A stretch of 64,000 bases of DNA. It comes from V1-33 sp039795165. GTDB taxonomy: Bacteria > Verrucomicrobiota > Verrucomicrobiia > Verrucomicrobiales > V1-33. The notes below the pieces were generated by a model that had not been told where the DNA came from, searched no databases, and saw only the letters and a program-made list of their open reading frames with translations. Positions within the stretch are counted from its first letter, which is position 1. Every line of letters begins with the position of its first letter. Of this stretch, positions 16,629 to 24,479 are shown piece by piece. The stretch spans positions 58,721 through 122,720 of the forward strand of contig JBDKER010000011.1 in NCBI GenBank assembly GCA_039795165.1, in the 5' to 3' direction. The position numbers and the translations under genes were made by a program.

Positions 16629-17354
16629 TCACTTCCCGGCATCAGGGGCCGCGGCCGCACCTTCACCCGCTGCCGCCTTACCCCCGCCTGCCGTCGGCTG
16701 CGCCTTCCAGTGCAGCAGTACGGGACGCCGACCTCGCTCCACCGGAGCCGGCACCACCGTCTTCTTCACAACCTCCACGACCTGCGGATCCTTTCCGCTC
16801 AGCCCCCACTGCGGTATCCCGCTGCTCCCGGGGAACTTCTCCGCAAGCCAGTTCAGCAGCTTGGCCGGCCCGCCCGGTGCCCCCGGACCTACCTCGAGAA
16901 CTTCCGCGCCTACCCGCCCAGCCAGCACCTGCGCCGCCTCCCAATCCATCCTGCGCGAACTCATCCCGATCACCCCTCCCTCATATTCCCCGGCATCAAG
17001 CAGCCACACCAGATCCTCCGGCTTCACCCGCCCACCCTCCACCAGACTCCGCAGCACCGCATCCCCACGCTTCGTCTCCGGAAGCTTCTCGGCCGTTTCC
17101 TCGCCCCCGGTAACCACCGCAGGCTTCACCCTATCCATGCGGCTGAAATAGTAGAAAATCCCCGCCGCCCCCGCCAACCCAGCCACCCCCAGCACCCACT
17201 TCCATGGCACACGGCTCAGCAGCGAAGGAGACTTAACCCGGATCCGGCCCGTGCAAGCCGGACAACCAATGCTCCGGCCCTCCGAACTGTAACGTCTTGC
17301 CGTGTCGTCGCTGATGTCCACGGAGGCCCGGCATTCAGGACACTTCAGAACCAT
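16629..17354 (-). CDS. Zinc-ribbon membrane protein of unknown function
   Basis: 241 residues from the ATG at 17354 (one at 17369 is also possible). It opens with a zinc ribbon, CPECRASVDISDD and then IGCPACTGRIRV (two CxxC pairs about 26 residues apart), followed by a transmembrane helix (WKWVLGVAGLAGAAGIFYYF, about residues 50-70). A soluble domain of about 130 residues (EDLVWLLDAGEYEGGVIGMSSRR, GAEVLEVGPGAPGGPAKLLNW) and an Ala/Gly/Pro-rich tail follow. The N-terminus is like MJ0042-type ribbons, which recur in membrane proteins of many bacteria. The function is not recognised. It is convergent with the mlaEFD operon (33-base gap) and unlinked to it in strand. Confidence 0.65.
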   Translation of the reverse strand: MVLKCPECRASVDISDDTARRYSSEGRSIGCPACTGRIRVKSPSLLSRVPWKWVLGVAGLAGAAGIFYYFSRMDRVKPAVVTGGEETAEKLPETKRGDAVLRSLVEGGRVKPEDLVWLLDAGEYEGGVIGMSSRRMDWEAAQVLAGRVGAEVLEVGPGAPGGPAKLLNWLAEKFPGSSGIPQWGLSGKDPQVVEVVKKTVVPAPVERGRRPVLLHWKAQPTAGGGKAAAGEGAAAAPDAGK

Positions 17355-17469
17355 GACACAGCCCTCCATGCTCCAAGGTTTCGTGATGCGCTCATGATTT
17401 CAGAAAGTCAGTGCTGTGCCGCCGGTGAACCAAACTGTTTCATCCAGCAGGCTCCTGCCACCATGCCAT

Positions 17470-17506
17470 GGTTCCTGCCTGCAAATCAAAATGAAAATCA
17501 GGAACC
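17470..17506 (-). terminator. Hairpin downstream of the amidohydrolase pair
   Basis: A perfect 8-bp repeat GGTTCCTG (17470-17477) / CAGGAACC (17499-17506) with a 21-base AT-rich loop, 35 bases beyond the stop of the 17541-18758 gene. Probably ends that transcript. The rest of 17355-17540 shows nothing else. Confidence 0.45.
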
Positions 17507-17540
17507 TGAGGCCGCCGCATGATCCACCAGACTGAACACG

Positions 17541-18758
17541 TCATCGCTTCATCTCGCTCACCACCCGCCCGCCGACCAGAACCCGGATACAGTGACTCGT
17601 CGTCTCCAGCGGGTCGCCATCATACATCGCCACATCCGCATCCCTGCCAACCACCAGACTGCCCACCCGGTCCCCAAGCCCGAGAATCTCCGCCGCCCGG
17701 ATCGTACACGCAGCCAGTGCCTGCTCCCTCGGCAACCCATGCGCCGCCGCCATCCCGGCCTCGAACAGCACCACCCTCGTCTTCGGTACATACGACTCAT
17801 AGCCGGATTGGAGCGCAAACGGAATCCCCGCCTCGAACAACTTCGCCGCCGTCCCGAAACTCAGATTCTCCCGGCTGCCCGCCGGCCGACCCATGGTCGC
17901 ATGCAGTATCACCGGAACTCCCGCCTCCCGGATCTCGGGAAGCATCCGCCACACCTCCGCCGCACTGTCCAGAATAAGCCGGAAACCAAACTCCTCCCGC
18001 AGCCGCAGGGCCGCCCCCAGATCCTGATGCCGGTCCGCCGTCACCAGCAGCGGAACCTCCCCTCGCAGCACCGCCACCAACGACTCCATCCGCAAATCCC
18101 TCTCGGGCTGCTTGTCCGCCTCAGGCCGCGCCAGCTTCTCCATATAAGCCTTCGCCCGGATCAGTTCCGCCCGCAGCATGGCAACAGACTTCGCCCGCGT
18201 CCCGGGTGACTTTCCCTCCTTCTTCAAAGCCCCCTCCCCCAGGGTCACCGCAACCCCCGCAAACGCACGCAGCGCATCTCCCGCCTTCACCACGGACGCC
18301 ACATCGGTCTTCACCACCATTGTCTGACCGGAAATCAACTCGCCCGGCGCATGCCCCGTGTGAATCGTCGTCACCCCGAACTCCCGCAGCCACTGCACGA
18401 GCGGATCCCGCCCATTATACGCATCAATCGCCCTCAACTCCGGCTGCAGAGGCCCGGAATTCTCAAACTGTTCCTGGTCCCGCTGATCCCAGTTCAGAAC
18501 CCCGGAAATCCCCGCGGTAGCCCGCGCATCGACAAGACCCGGAATCGCCACAGCCGCCTCATGAACGGTCCAGCCTGCCGGAATCGCCACCTCGGAAGCC
18601 AATCCCACCCGCTCAATCTTCCCATCCGCCCCGCACAGCACCACCCCGTTCTCCAGCGGCTTCAGATCCCCGGTCATTGTGTACAGCTTCGCCGCCCGCA
18701 CCGCCACCTGCGCAGGCAACTCCCCAGCCATCAGCATCATCAGTATAATCGTCCTCAT
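17541..18758 (-). CDS. Amidohydrolase-family protein, probably catalytically inactive
   Basis: 405 residues with a signal-like N-terminus (MRTIILMMLMAGELPAQVAV). It is clearly an imidazolonepropionase-like amidohydrolase paralogous to the upstream gene (shared LRLREEFGFR, ISGQT, GDRVGSLVVGRDADVAMYDGDP). The metal-binding positions are replaced: the HSH of the upstream protein becomes RAT (GLVDARATAG), the H-rich strand becomes LLVTADRHQ, the LHH becomes LDS, and the active-site HTDD becomes QSGY. A metal-dependent hydrolase is therefore unlikely, and a structural or regulatory partner is more probable. Its start overlaps the stop of the upstream gene by four bases (ATGA at 18755-18758), implying translational coupling and perhaps a heteromer. 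Confidence 0.85.
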   Translation of the reverse strand: MRTIILMMLMAGELPAQVAVRAAKLYTMTGDLKPLENGVVLCGADGKIERVGLASEVAIPAGWTVHEAAVAIPGLVDARATAGISGVLNWDQRDQEQFENSGPLQPELRAIDAYNGRDPLVQWLREFGVTTIHTGHAPGELISGQTMVVKTDVASVVKAGDALRAFAGVAVTLGEGALKKEGKSPGTRAKSVAMLRAELIRAKAYMEKLARPEADKQPERDLRMESLVAVLRGEVPLLVTADRHQDLGAALRLREEFGFRLILDSAAEVWRMLPEIREAGVPVILHATMGRPAGSRENLSFGTAAKLFEAGIPFALQSGYESYVPKTRVVLFEAGMAAAHGLPREQALAACTIRAAEILGLGDRVGSLVVGRDADVAMYDGDPLETTSHCIRVLVGGRVVSEMKR

Positions 18759-20104
18759 TTGGTAAAACAGCAGGTCTCCTGCATGACATCGTCTCCCGCT
18801 CCCTCGCCCCCCTCCGCCAGCAACCGATCCTCCGCCCGCTCCAGATCAAAGACCCGGTGCCCCTCCACCCACGTCTCCTCCACACGCGTGTAAACCGAAA
18901 GCGGTTCGCCTGTCAGTACCACAAAATCAGCGTCCTTCCCCGCCTCCAGCGACCCCACCCGGCCCTCCAGACCCAGCAGCCGCGCACCCGCAAGGGTAAC
19001 CGACTCAATCGCCCGCGCCGGACTCATGCCGGCCCGCACCGCAAGCGCCGCACTCCGCAGCATCCACCGCGAATCCGTCACCGGATCGTCGGTGTGAATC
19101 GCTGTCACCACCCCGCGCTTCTCCAGTTCCGCCCCGTTCCGCAGATCAAAATCCCGCGCCTCCAGCTTCCCCCCAGGCGAATCCAGCATGATCAGCGAAC
19201 AACCGGCACCCGACGCCGCAATCTCATCCGCCACCTTCCAGGCATCGGAAACATGATGCAGCACCACCCGGAATCCAAATTCTTCCCTCAGCCGCAGCAC
19301 GGTCAGAATGTCGTCGGCCCGGTGCGTATGATGATGCACCACCCTCCGGCCCTCCAGCACCTCCACCAGCGACTCCATCGCCAGATCCCGCTCAGGTGCC
19401 TTCTCGGGATCTCCTCCCGCCGCCTTCTTTTTCCGCTGATAATCCTGCGCCTTCAGAAATGACTGACGCACCAGCGCCGCCGACTTCCCACGCGTCCCCG
19501 GAAAGGGAGCCCCGCGGATGCTGTTGGTCCCATTCGCCATCTTCAATCCCCCCAGCAACCCGCCAGCACCATCCCGCAGCGCCAGATCCTCGATCCGCCC
19601 GCCCTCCCGCAGCTTCAGATACAGGGTCTGCCCGGAAATGAGATGACCAGACCCCGGCATTACATTCGCCAGCGTCACCCCGCCAGCCCGCGCCCGCGCC
19701 ACCGACTTCGCCCGCACATCCACCGAATCAAGCACCCTCGCCTCCGGCTGCACCGGCGAGGACATGTCGCCCCCACTCGGCGACCCGATATGCGAATGCG
19801 TGCACACCAACCCCGGCATGATCACCTTCCCCCGGCAGTCAATGACCTCCGCACCAGCCGGAATCGCCACGGCTTCCCGCGTGCCCACCGCCACAATCTT
19901 CCCACCCACCACCACCATCACCCCATCGTCCAACGGAGCCGACGAAACGGGATGCAGCCTCGCCCCCGCAAACACCCGGACCACGTCCCCCTCCGCTGCC
20001 TGCTCCGCCCCTGCTTGGCCTGCGGGCCCCCCAGCCACCGCCACCCGGAAGGCCGCCGCCAGCAGCAGCAACCCTGCCGGAATCATCACAATCGCCTGTT
20101 TCAT
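18755..20104 (-). CDS. Exported metal-dependent amidohydrolase
   Basis: 449 residues; 20104 is chosen because a signal peptide begins there (MKQAIVMIPAGLLLLAAAFRVAVAGG). It is an amidohydrolase-superfamily TIM barrel: the HxH pair is in GLVCTHSHIGSP after strand 1, further metal/catalytic candidates are in RRVVHHHTHRADD and VVLHHVSDAW, and the catalytic Asp is in AIHTDDP. The C-terminal composite domain contains GLEGRVGSLEAGKDADFVVL. Family members include imidazolonepropionases and periplasmic prolidase-like peptidases; the substrate is not predictable. A Lys-rich stretch around residue 225 (QDYQRKKKAAGG) is unusual. It forms a coupled two-gene unit with the degenerate paralogue downstream. 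Confidence 0.87.
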   Translation of the reverse strand: MKQAIVMIPAGLLLLAAAFRVAVAGGPAGQAGAEQAAEGDVVRVFAGARLHPVSSAPLDDGVMVVVGGKIVAVGTREAVAIPAGAEVIDCRGKVIMPGLVCTHSHIGSPSGGDMSSPVQPEARVLDSVDVRAKSVARARAGGVTLANVMPGSGHLISGQTLYLKLREGGRIEDLALRDGAGGLLGGLKMANGTNSIRGAPFPGTRGKSAALVRQSFLKAQDYQRKKKAAGGDPEKAPERDLAMESLVEVLEGRRVVHHHTHRADDILTVLRLREEFGFRVVLHHVSDAWKVADEIAASGAGCSLIMLDSPGGKLEARDFDLRNGAELEKRGVVTAIHTDDPVTDSRWMLRSAALAVRAGMSPARAIESVTLAGARLLGLEGRVGSLEAGKDADFVVLTGEPLSVYTRVEETWVEGHRVFDLERAEDRLLAEGGEGAGDDVMQETCCFTK

Positions 20105-20193
20105 GGCCACACCCTTCACACCACCATCCCATCCGTCAATCCCCCGCCTCTCCGCACTCCCGCCTCCCCAGCTTCACCAGGAACCTCCCCTCC

Positions 20194-20222
20194 TTGCTAT
20201 TTCCCAGCCCCTGCCGTATCCC
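20194..20222 (+). promoter_or_regulatory. Possible promoter of the 20290 lipoprotein gene
   Basis: TTGCTA at 20194-20199, a 17-base spacer, TATCCC at 20217-20222, in the 185-base divergent gap and 68 bases ahead of the ATG. It is one of the better sigma-70-like matches in this window. Confidence 0.35.
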
Positions 20223-20289
20223 GCAGCGTAACTTCCAAAACCCCAGTACCGTCCCCGCTCTACGCCAACCCATCACCCACACCACTCCC

Positions 20290-21396
20290 ATGATCCGCAG
20301 ACTCATCTCCACCACCGCCCTCGGCGCGTTCGCCCTCGCCTCCTCCAGTTGCCTCAAATCCGACAGCACCACCACCATCAATGGCGATGGCTCCGGCCGC
20401 TTCTCCATGACCATGGAAATGAATATCGCCGGCCTCATGGGCATGATGGGCGCAGCCGGCGGTGGAGCCGCACCCGCCGAACTCCCCAAGGCCCCGGAAC
20501 CCAAAGACATGCTCGTCGACATGATGCGCAGCATGAATTCCACCGTCGATGTCTGGACGGAAGCCAGCGCCGAAACCACCAAAATGGGAGCCACCCGCAT
20601 CAAGGTCTCCGGCCTCACCAAGGACTGGACCGCCATGGGCAACCTCTCCTCCGCACTCGACACAGCCGGCATGGGCGATACCCCCGTCCCCGTCCCCACC
20701 GACTTCCTCAAGGACATCAAAACCATGACCGTCAGCAAGGACTCAGGCGGCAATACGGTCATCACCATGATGGGCCTCGACGCCGTCGCCGCCATCTTCG
20801 AAGGCATGCGCACTCAGATGGTCAAGGACGGCAGCGCCCCGGAACCAGACAGCTTCAGCATCAGCGCCGACGAAATCGAAGGCCAAATGGCAGTCGTCCG
20901 CGAACAGTACAACAGCATGAAAGGCGTCGTCGCCCTCATGCTCAAGGACATGAAGCTGGAAAGCACCATCACCACCGGTGGCACTATCGTCGAAGCGGCC
21001 GGCTTCACGAAAAGCGAAGACGGCAAATCGGCCACTTGGACCATGAACGGTGAACAGGTCATGGACATGCTCAATGCCATCATGAACGATGAGGAAATGC
21101 CCGGCAAAGCCGCCGAACTCGTCAAGTCGGTCATGAACAACTTCTCAAACGGCGAATCCACCGCCGCCGTCCGCAAGTTCGCCGCTCCATTCTTCGAAAA
21201 ACTCTTCAACGGCTCGCCCAACCCACGCCTCGTCATCAAAGGCGATGGCAATGCCTTCGACTATGCTGCCGAAGTGGAAAAAGCCAAGGCCGCCCAGACC
21301 CCGGAACTCAAGGCCCTCGTCGAAAAGGCATCGCGCAAGAACAGCGTCAAACTGCCCGGCAGCACCACCGAGGAAGCGTCCAGCGAAGAAAAGTAA
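20290..21396 (+). CDS. Lipoprotein of unknown function
   Basis: 368 residues. The lipoprotein signal MIRRLISTTALGAFALASSSC puts the lipidated Cys at 21 and fixes the start at 20290. The mature protein is very Met-rich (for example FSMTMEMNIAGLMGMMG, LVDMMRSMN) and is acidic/Lys-rich toward the C-terminus (TPELKALVEKASRKN). An early segment SDSTTTINGDGSGRFSM resembles beta-strand starts in exported bacterial lipoproteins, where a question such as sensitivity to assembly stress is measured; no such role is claimed here. I recognise no family with certainty. It is followed after 24 bases by the ThiF-rhodanese gene on the same strand and could share its transcript. Confidence 0.7.
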   Translation: MIRRLISTTALGAFALASSSCLKSDSTTTINGDGSGRFSMTMEMNIAGLMGMMGAAGGGAAPAELPKAPEPKDMLVDMMRSMNSTVDVWTEASAETTKMGATRIKVSGLTKDWTAMGNLSSALDTAGMGDTPVPVPTDFLKDIKTMTVSKDSGGNTVITMMGLDAVAAIFEGMRTQMVKDGSAPEPDSFSISADEIEGQMAVVREQYNSMKGVVALMLKDMKLESTITTGGTIVEAAGFTKSEDGKSATWTMNGEQVMDMLNAIMNDEEMPGKAAELVKSVMNNFSNGESTAAVRKFAAPFFEKLFNGSPNPRLVIKGDGNAFDYAAEVEKAKAAQTPELKALVEKASRKNSVKLPGSTTEEASSEEK

Positions 21397-21420
21397 ACGG
21401 ACCCCGCGGCACTGACCCCA

Positions 21421-22554
21421 GTGACCCCTCCAAACCCATCTGAAACTCCGCCAGCGGCGGGGTCCGGCACCTCCGGACTCCGCCGTTTTGCCCGCCAGAT
21501 CTCGCTGCCGGGATTCGGACCCGCCGCCCAGCAGAAACTCGCGGACGCTTCCGTCCTCTGCCTCGGTGCCGGCGGTCTCGGCTGCCCAGCCCTCCTCCAC
21601 CTCGCCGCAGCCGGCGTCGGCCGCCTCGTCATCGTCGACGACGATGAGGTGGCCCTCTCGAACCTCCACCGCCAGACTCTCTTCTCGGAAGCAGACGTCG
21701 GCCGACCCAAGGCGGAAGCCGCCGCAGACCGCCTCCGCTCTCTTCATTCCGCTCTGCGCATCACCATCGTGCGCGACCGCTTCCGCGCAGCCAATGCCAT
21801 GGCTCTCGCCAGAGATTGCCACGTCATCGTCGACGGCACGGATAACTTCGAAACCCGCTACCTGAGCAGCGATGTCGCCTGCTGGCTCGGCATACCCAAT
21901 GTCTACGGTGCCGTCTCCCGCTGCGAAGGACAACTCTCGGTCTTTCACCCAGCCGCCGGAGGCCCCTGCTACCGCTGCATGTTTCCTCACCCACCCCCTC
22001 CCGGCTCCACACCCACCTGCGCGCAAACCGGCGTGCTCGGGACAGTCACTGGCCTCATCGGCACTCTGCAGGCATCGGAAACCATCAAGCTCCTCACCGG
22101 ACTCGGATCCCCACTCACCGGCCAGCTCTTCCATTGCGACCTGCTCACCATGCAGACCCGCACCCTCCAGCTGCGACGCGACCCCCACTGCCCGGTCTGC
22201 AGCCAATCACCCTCCCTTCACCAGCCAGCAGACACACCCTCGTCCTGCCAGCTCCCACCAGCACCTGCTCCCGTCCGCCCCGCCGATTTCCATGCAGCCC
22301 TCCAGCAGCCGGATGTCACCATCCTCGACGTCCGCGAACCATGGGAAACCGCCCTCGCCCCCTTCCCCCACACCACCACCGCCATCCCAGCCAGCCACCT
22401 CCCGGACGCCGCCAGCAGCCTCCCCCGCCATCACCGCATCATCGCCATCTGCTCGCTCGGCCCACGCAGCGCACACGCCGCCGCCACCCTCCAGCAGTCC
22501 GGCTTCCCCTCGGCCACCTACCTCGCAGGCGGCATCGACGCCCTCCCGGACTGA
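21421..22554 (+). CDS. ThiF/MoeB-like adenylyltransferase fused to rhodanese domain
   Basis: 377 residues from a GTG start. The N-terminal E1-like domain (about 20-265) has the nucleotide-binding GAGGLGCPALLHLAAAGVG, the VDDDEVALSNLHRQTLF stretch with the catalytic Arg, DGTDNFETRYL, and zinc-binding pairs CYRC and CPVC. The C-terminal rhodanese domain (about 285-377) has DVREPWE and the active-site loop CSLGPRS with its Cys. This MoeB/MoeZ-type fusion activates the C-terminal Gly-Gly of a ubiquitin-like sulfur carrier (MoaD, ThiS or CysO) by adenylation and then transfers sulfur. The carrier protein is not in the window, so the pathway (molybdopterin, thiamine or cysteine) is undetermined. 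Confidence 0.92.
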   Translation: MTPPNPSETPPAAGSGTSGLRRFARQISLPGFGPAAQQKLADASVLCLGAGGLGCPALLHLAAAGVGRLVIVDDDEVALSNLHRQTLFSEADVGRPKAEAAADRLRSLHSALRITIVRDRFRAANAMALARDCHVIVDGTDNFETRYLSSDVACWLGIPNVYGAVSRCEGQLSVFHPAAGGPCYRCMFPHPPPPGSTPTCAQTGVLGTVTGLIGTLQASETIKLLTGLGSPLTGQLFHCDLLTMQTRTLQLRRDPHCPVCSQSPSLHQPADTPSSCQLPPAPAPVRPADFHAALQQPDVTILDVREPWETALAPFPHTTTAIPASHLPDAASSLPRHHRIIAICSLGPRSAHAAATLQQSGFPSATYLAGGIDALPD

Positions 22555-22563
22555 TTCCCGCAC

Positions 22564-24006
22564 TCATGCCAGAATCGGCCGCACGACCTTCCCATGCACA
22601 TCAGTCAGCCGGTACCTCCGGCCCTGGAACTTGAAGGTCAGTTGCTCGTGATCAATCCCCATCAGATGCAGCATGGTCGCATGCAGATCATGCACATGCA
22701 CCGGGTCCTTCGCTATGTTGTAGGAAAAATCATCGGTCTCCCCCCAGCTCATCCCCCCCTTCACCCCACCACCTGCCATCCACATCGTGAAACACCGGGG
22801 ATGATGATCCCGCCCGTAATCCGTCGCCGTCAGCTTGCCCTGACTGTAACTGGTCCGGCCAAACTCCCCACCCCACACCACCAGCGTGTCGTCCAGCATC
22901 CCGCGATCCCGCAGATCCCGGATCAGTCCCGCACAGGCCTGATCGGTCTCCCGGCACTTCTGACGGATCCCGCCAGGCAATCCCCCATGGTGATCCCAGT
23001 CCTGATGATACAGCTGAATGAACCGCACCCCACGCTCCGCCAACCGCCGCGCCAGCAGACAGTTGGCCGCAAACGTCCCCGGCTGACGGCTGTCAGGTCC
23101 ATACAAATCAAATACATGGTCAGGTTCCCCACTCAGATCAGTCACCCCGGGAACACTGGCCTGCATCCGGTACGCCATCTCATACTGCGCAATCCGTGAC
23201 TCAATCTCGGGATCAAGTTCCACCGCAGCGCTCTCCCGGTGTAAACCACCCAGCGCATCCAGCATCCTCCGCCGCGTCCCCCCATCCACCCCCTCGGGGT
23301 TTTCCAGATACAGAACCGGTTCCCGGCCCGAACGGAACTGCACTCCCTGATAGCGCGATGGCAGAAAACCCGCACCCCACAGCCGCGCATACAGCGGCTG
23401 ACCTGACATCCCCTTCGTAATCAGTACCGTGAAGGCCGGCAGATTCTCATTGAGACTCCCCAACCCATAACTCAGCCAGCTCCCCATGCTCGGTCGCCCC
23501 GCCTGCTGCGCCCCCGTATGGAAAAACGTAATCGCCGGATCATGATTGATCGCTTCCGTATGCAGACTCCGGATGAAACACAGATCATCCACCACCCCAG
23601 CCGTATGCGGCAGCAACTCGCTTACCCACGCCCGGCTCGCCCCATGCTGCGCAAACTTGAAAAGCGATCCCGCCAGCGGCAGCCGAGCCTGGTTCGCACT
23701 CATCCCCGTAAGCCGCTGCCCCCCACGCACACTTTCCGGAAGTTCCTGCCCATTCAATCGGTTCAGCTCAGGCTTGTAATCAAATAAATCCATCTGACTC
23801 GGTCCCCCGCTCATGAATAGATAAATGATCCGCTTGGCCCGCGCCCCAAAATGAGGCAGCCCCGGCAAACCACCGCCGCCAGCCTCCGCCGCCCCCACGC
23901 CCTGCCCCATCAACCCAGCCAGCGCCGCCACCCCCAGCCCATGACTGGCCCGCCCGAAAAAATGCCTCCGCGTCATCGCCGCCGCCACGTCGCATGGGTT
24001 GTTCAT
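22564..24006 (-). CDS. DUF1501 family Tat-exported protein
   Basis: 480 residues (start 24006; the upstream frame is non-coding). The Tat signal is TRRHFFGRASHGLGVAAL. The body matches DUF1501: FGARAKRIIYLFMSGGPSQMDLFDYKP is recognised by YLFMSGGPSQMDLFDYK and is followed by the LVVWGGEFGRT and GRDHHPRCFTMWMAGGGVKGG signatures. The terminus (FKFQGRRYRLTDVHGKVV) is also typical. The fold is alkaline-phosphatase/sulfatase-like. In Planctomycetes and Verrucomicrobia these proteins are nearly always paired with DUF1549/DUF1553 cytochrome proteins, but no partner lies beside this one. It is convergent with the ThiF gene with a 9-base gap. Confidence 0.92.
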   Translation of the reverse strand: MNNPCDVAAAMTRRHFFGRASHGLGVAALAGLMGQGVGAAEAGGGGLPGLPHFGARAKRIIYLFMSGGPSQMDLFDYKPELNRLNGQELPESVRGGQRLTGMSANQARLPLAGSLFKFAQHGASRAWVSELLPHTAGVVDDLCFIRSLHTEAINHDPAITFFHTGAQQAGRPSMGSWLSYGLGSLNENLPAFTVLITKGMSGQPLYARLWGAGFLPSRYQGVQFRSGREPVLYLENPEGVDGGTRRRMLDALGGLHRESAAVELDPEIESRIAQYEMAYRMQASVPGVTDLSGEPDHVFDLYGPDSRQPGTFAANCLLARRLAERGVRFIQLYHQDWDHHGGLPGGIRQKCRETDQACAGLIRDLRDRGMLDDTLVVWGGEFGRTSYSQGKLTATDYGRDHHPRCFTMWMAGGGVKGGMSWGETDDFSYNIAKDPVHVHDLHATMLHLMGIDHEQLTFKFQGRRYRLTDVHGKVVRPILA

Positions 24007-24078
24007 CCCGTTGAAACGCAATCCATCCCCTCCGCTTTCACCCTTTCCTCCCAGCCCACCCCCACAGCGATTTCCGGC

Positions 24079-24107
24079 TTGCAGCCAGCCCCTCCCCTCC
24101 GAATGCT
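24079..24107 (+). promoter_or_regulatory. Possible promoter of xseB-dxs
   Basis: TTGCAG at 24079-24084, a 17-base spacer, AATGCT at 24102-24107, 40 bases ahead of the xseB ATG. A weak match, listed because the spacing repeats at other operon starts in this window. Confidence 0.2.
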
Positions 24108-24146
24108 CGGAAACCGTCCGCCCGCTCAAGCGTACCTACCAGAATC

Positions 24147-24479
24147 ATGCCGAAAAACCGTCAGTCACCTCCCCCAGCCGAAAGCCTGTCCTTCGAACAG
24201 GCCATGGAGGAACTGGACGGTATCGTCCACCAGCTCGAAGATAGTCAACTGCCTCTCGATGAACTGGTTGAGCGATACGAACGAGGAACTTCCCTCCTGA
24301 AGATCTGCCAGGAGAAACTCGACGCCGCCCAGCAGCGCATCGAAATCATCGCCCGCGGTCCCTCCGGTCGTCCGGAAACTCAGCCGCTTACCCAGCCCAC
24401 CACAACGGAAACCCCAGCCCGCAGACCCGAACCAGCGGCCGCACCCGATTCCCCAGATGACGAAATCCGACTTTTCTAG
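24147..24479 (+). CDS. xseB: Exodeoxyribonuclease VII small subunit
   Basis: 110 residues, with the family core in residues about 15-70: LSFEQAMEELDGIVHQLEDSQLPLDELVERYERG, seen as FEQAMEELDGIV and LPLDELVERYERG, then LLKICQEKLDAAQQRIE. This small helical subunit binds the XseA large subunit to make exonuclease VII, a bidirectional single-strand DNA exonuclease used in repair. The core is complete and a Pro-rich C-terminal extension of about 40 residues makes it longer than the usual 80. Its end overlaps the start of dxs by 23 bases. The xseB-dxs neighbourhood is conserved in many bacteria, including E. coli, where ispA lies between them. xseA is outside the window. Confidence 0.92.
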   Translation: MPKNRQSPPPAESLSFEQAMEELDGIVHQLEDSQLPLDELVERYERGTSLLKICQEKLDAAQQRIEIIARGPSGRPETQPLTQPTTTETPARRPEPAAAPDSPDDEIRLF

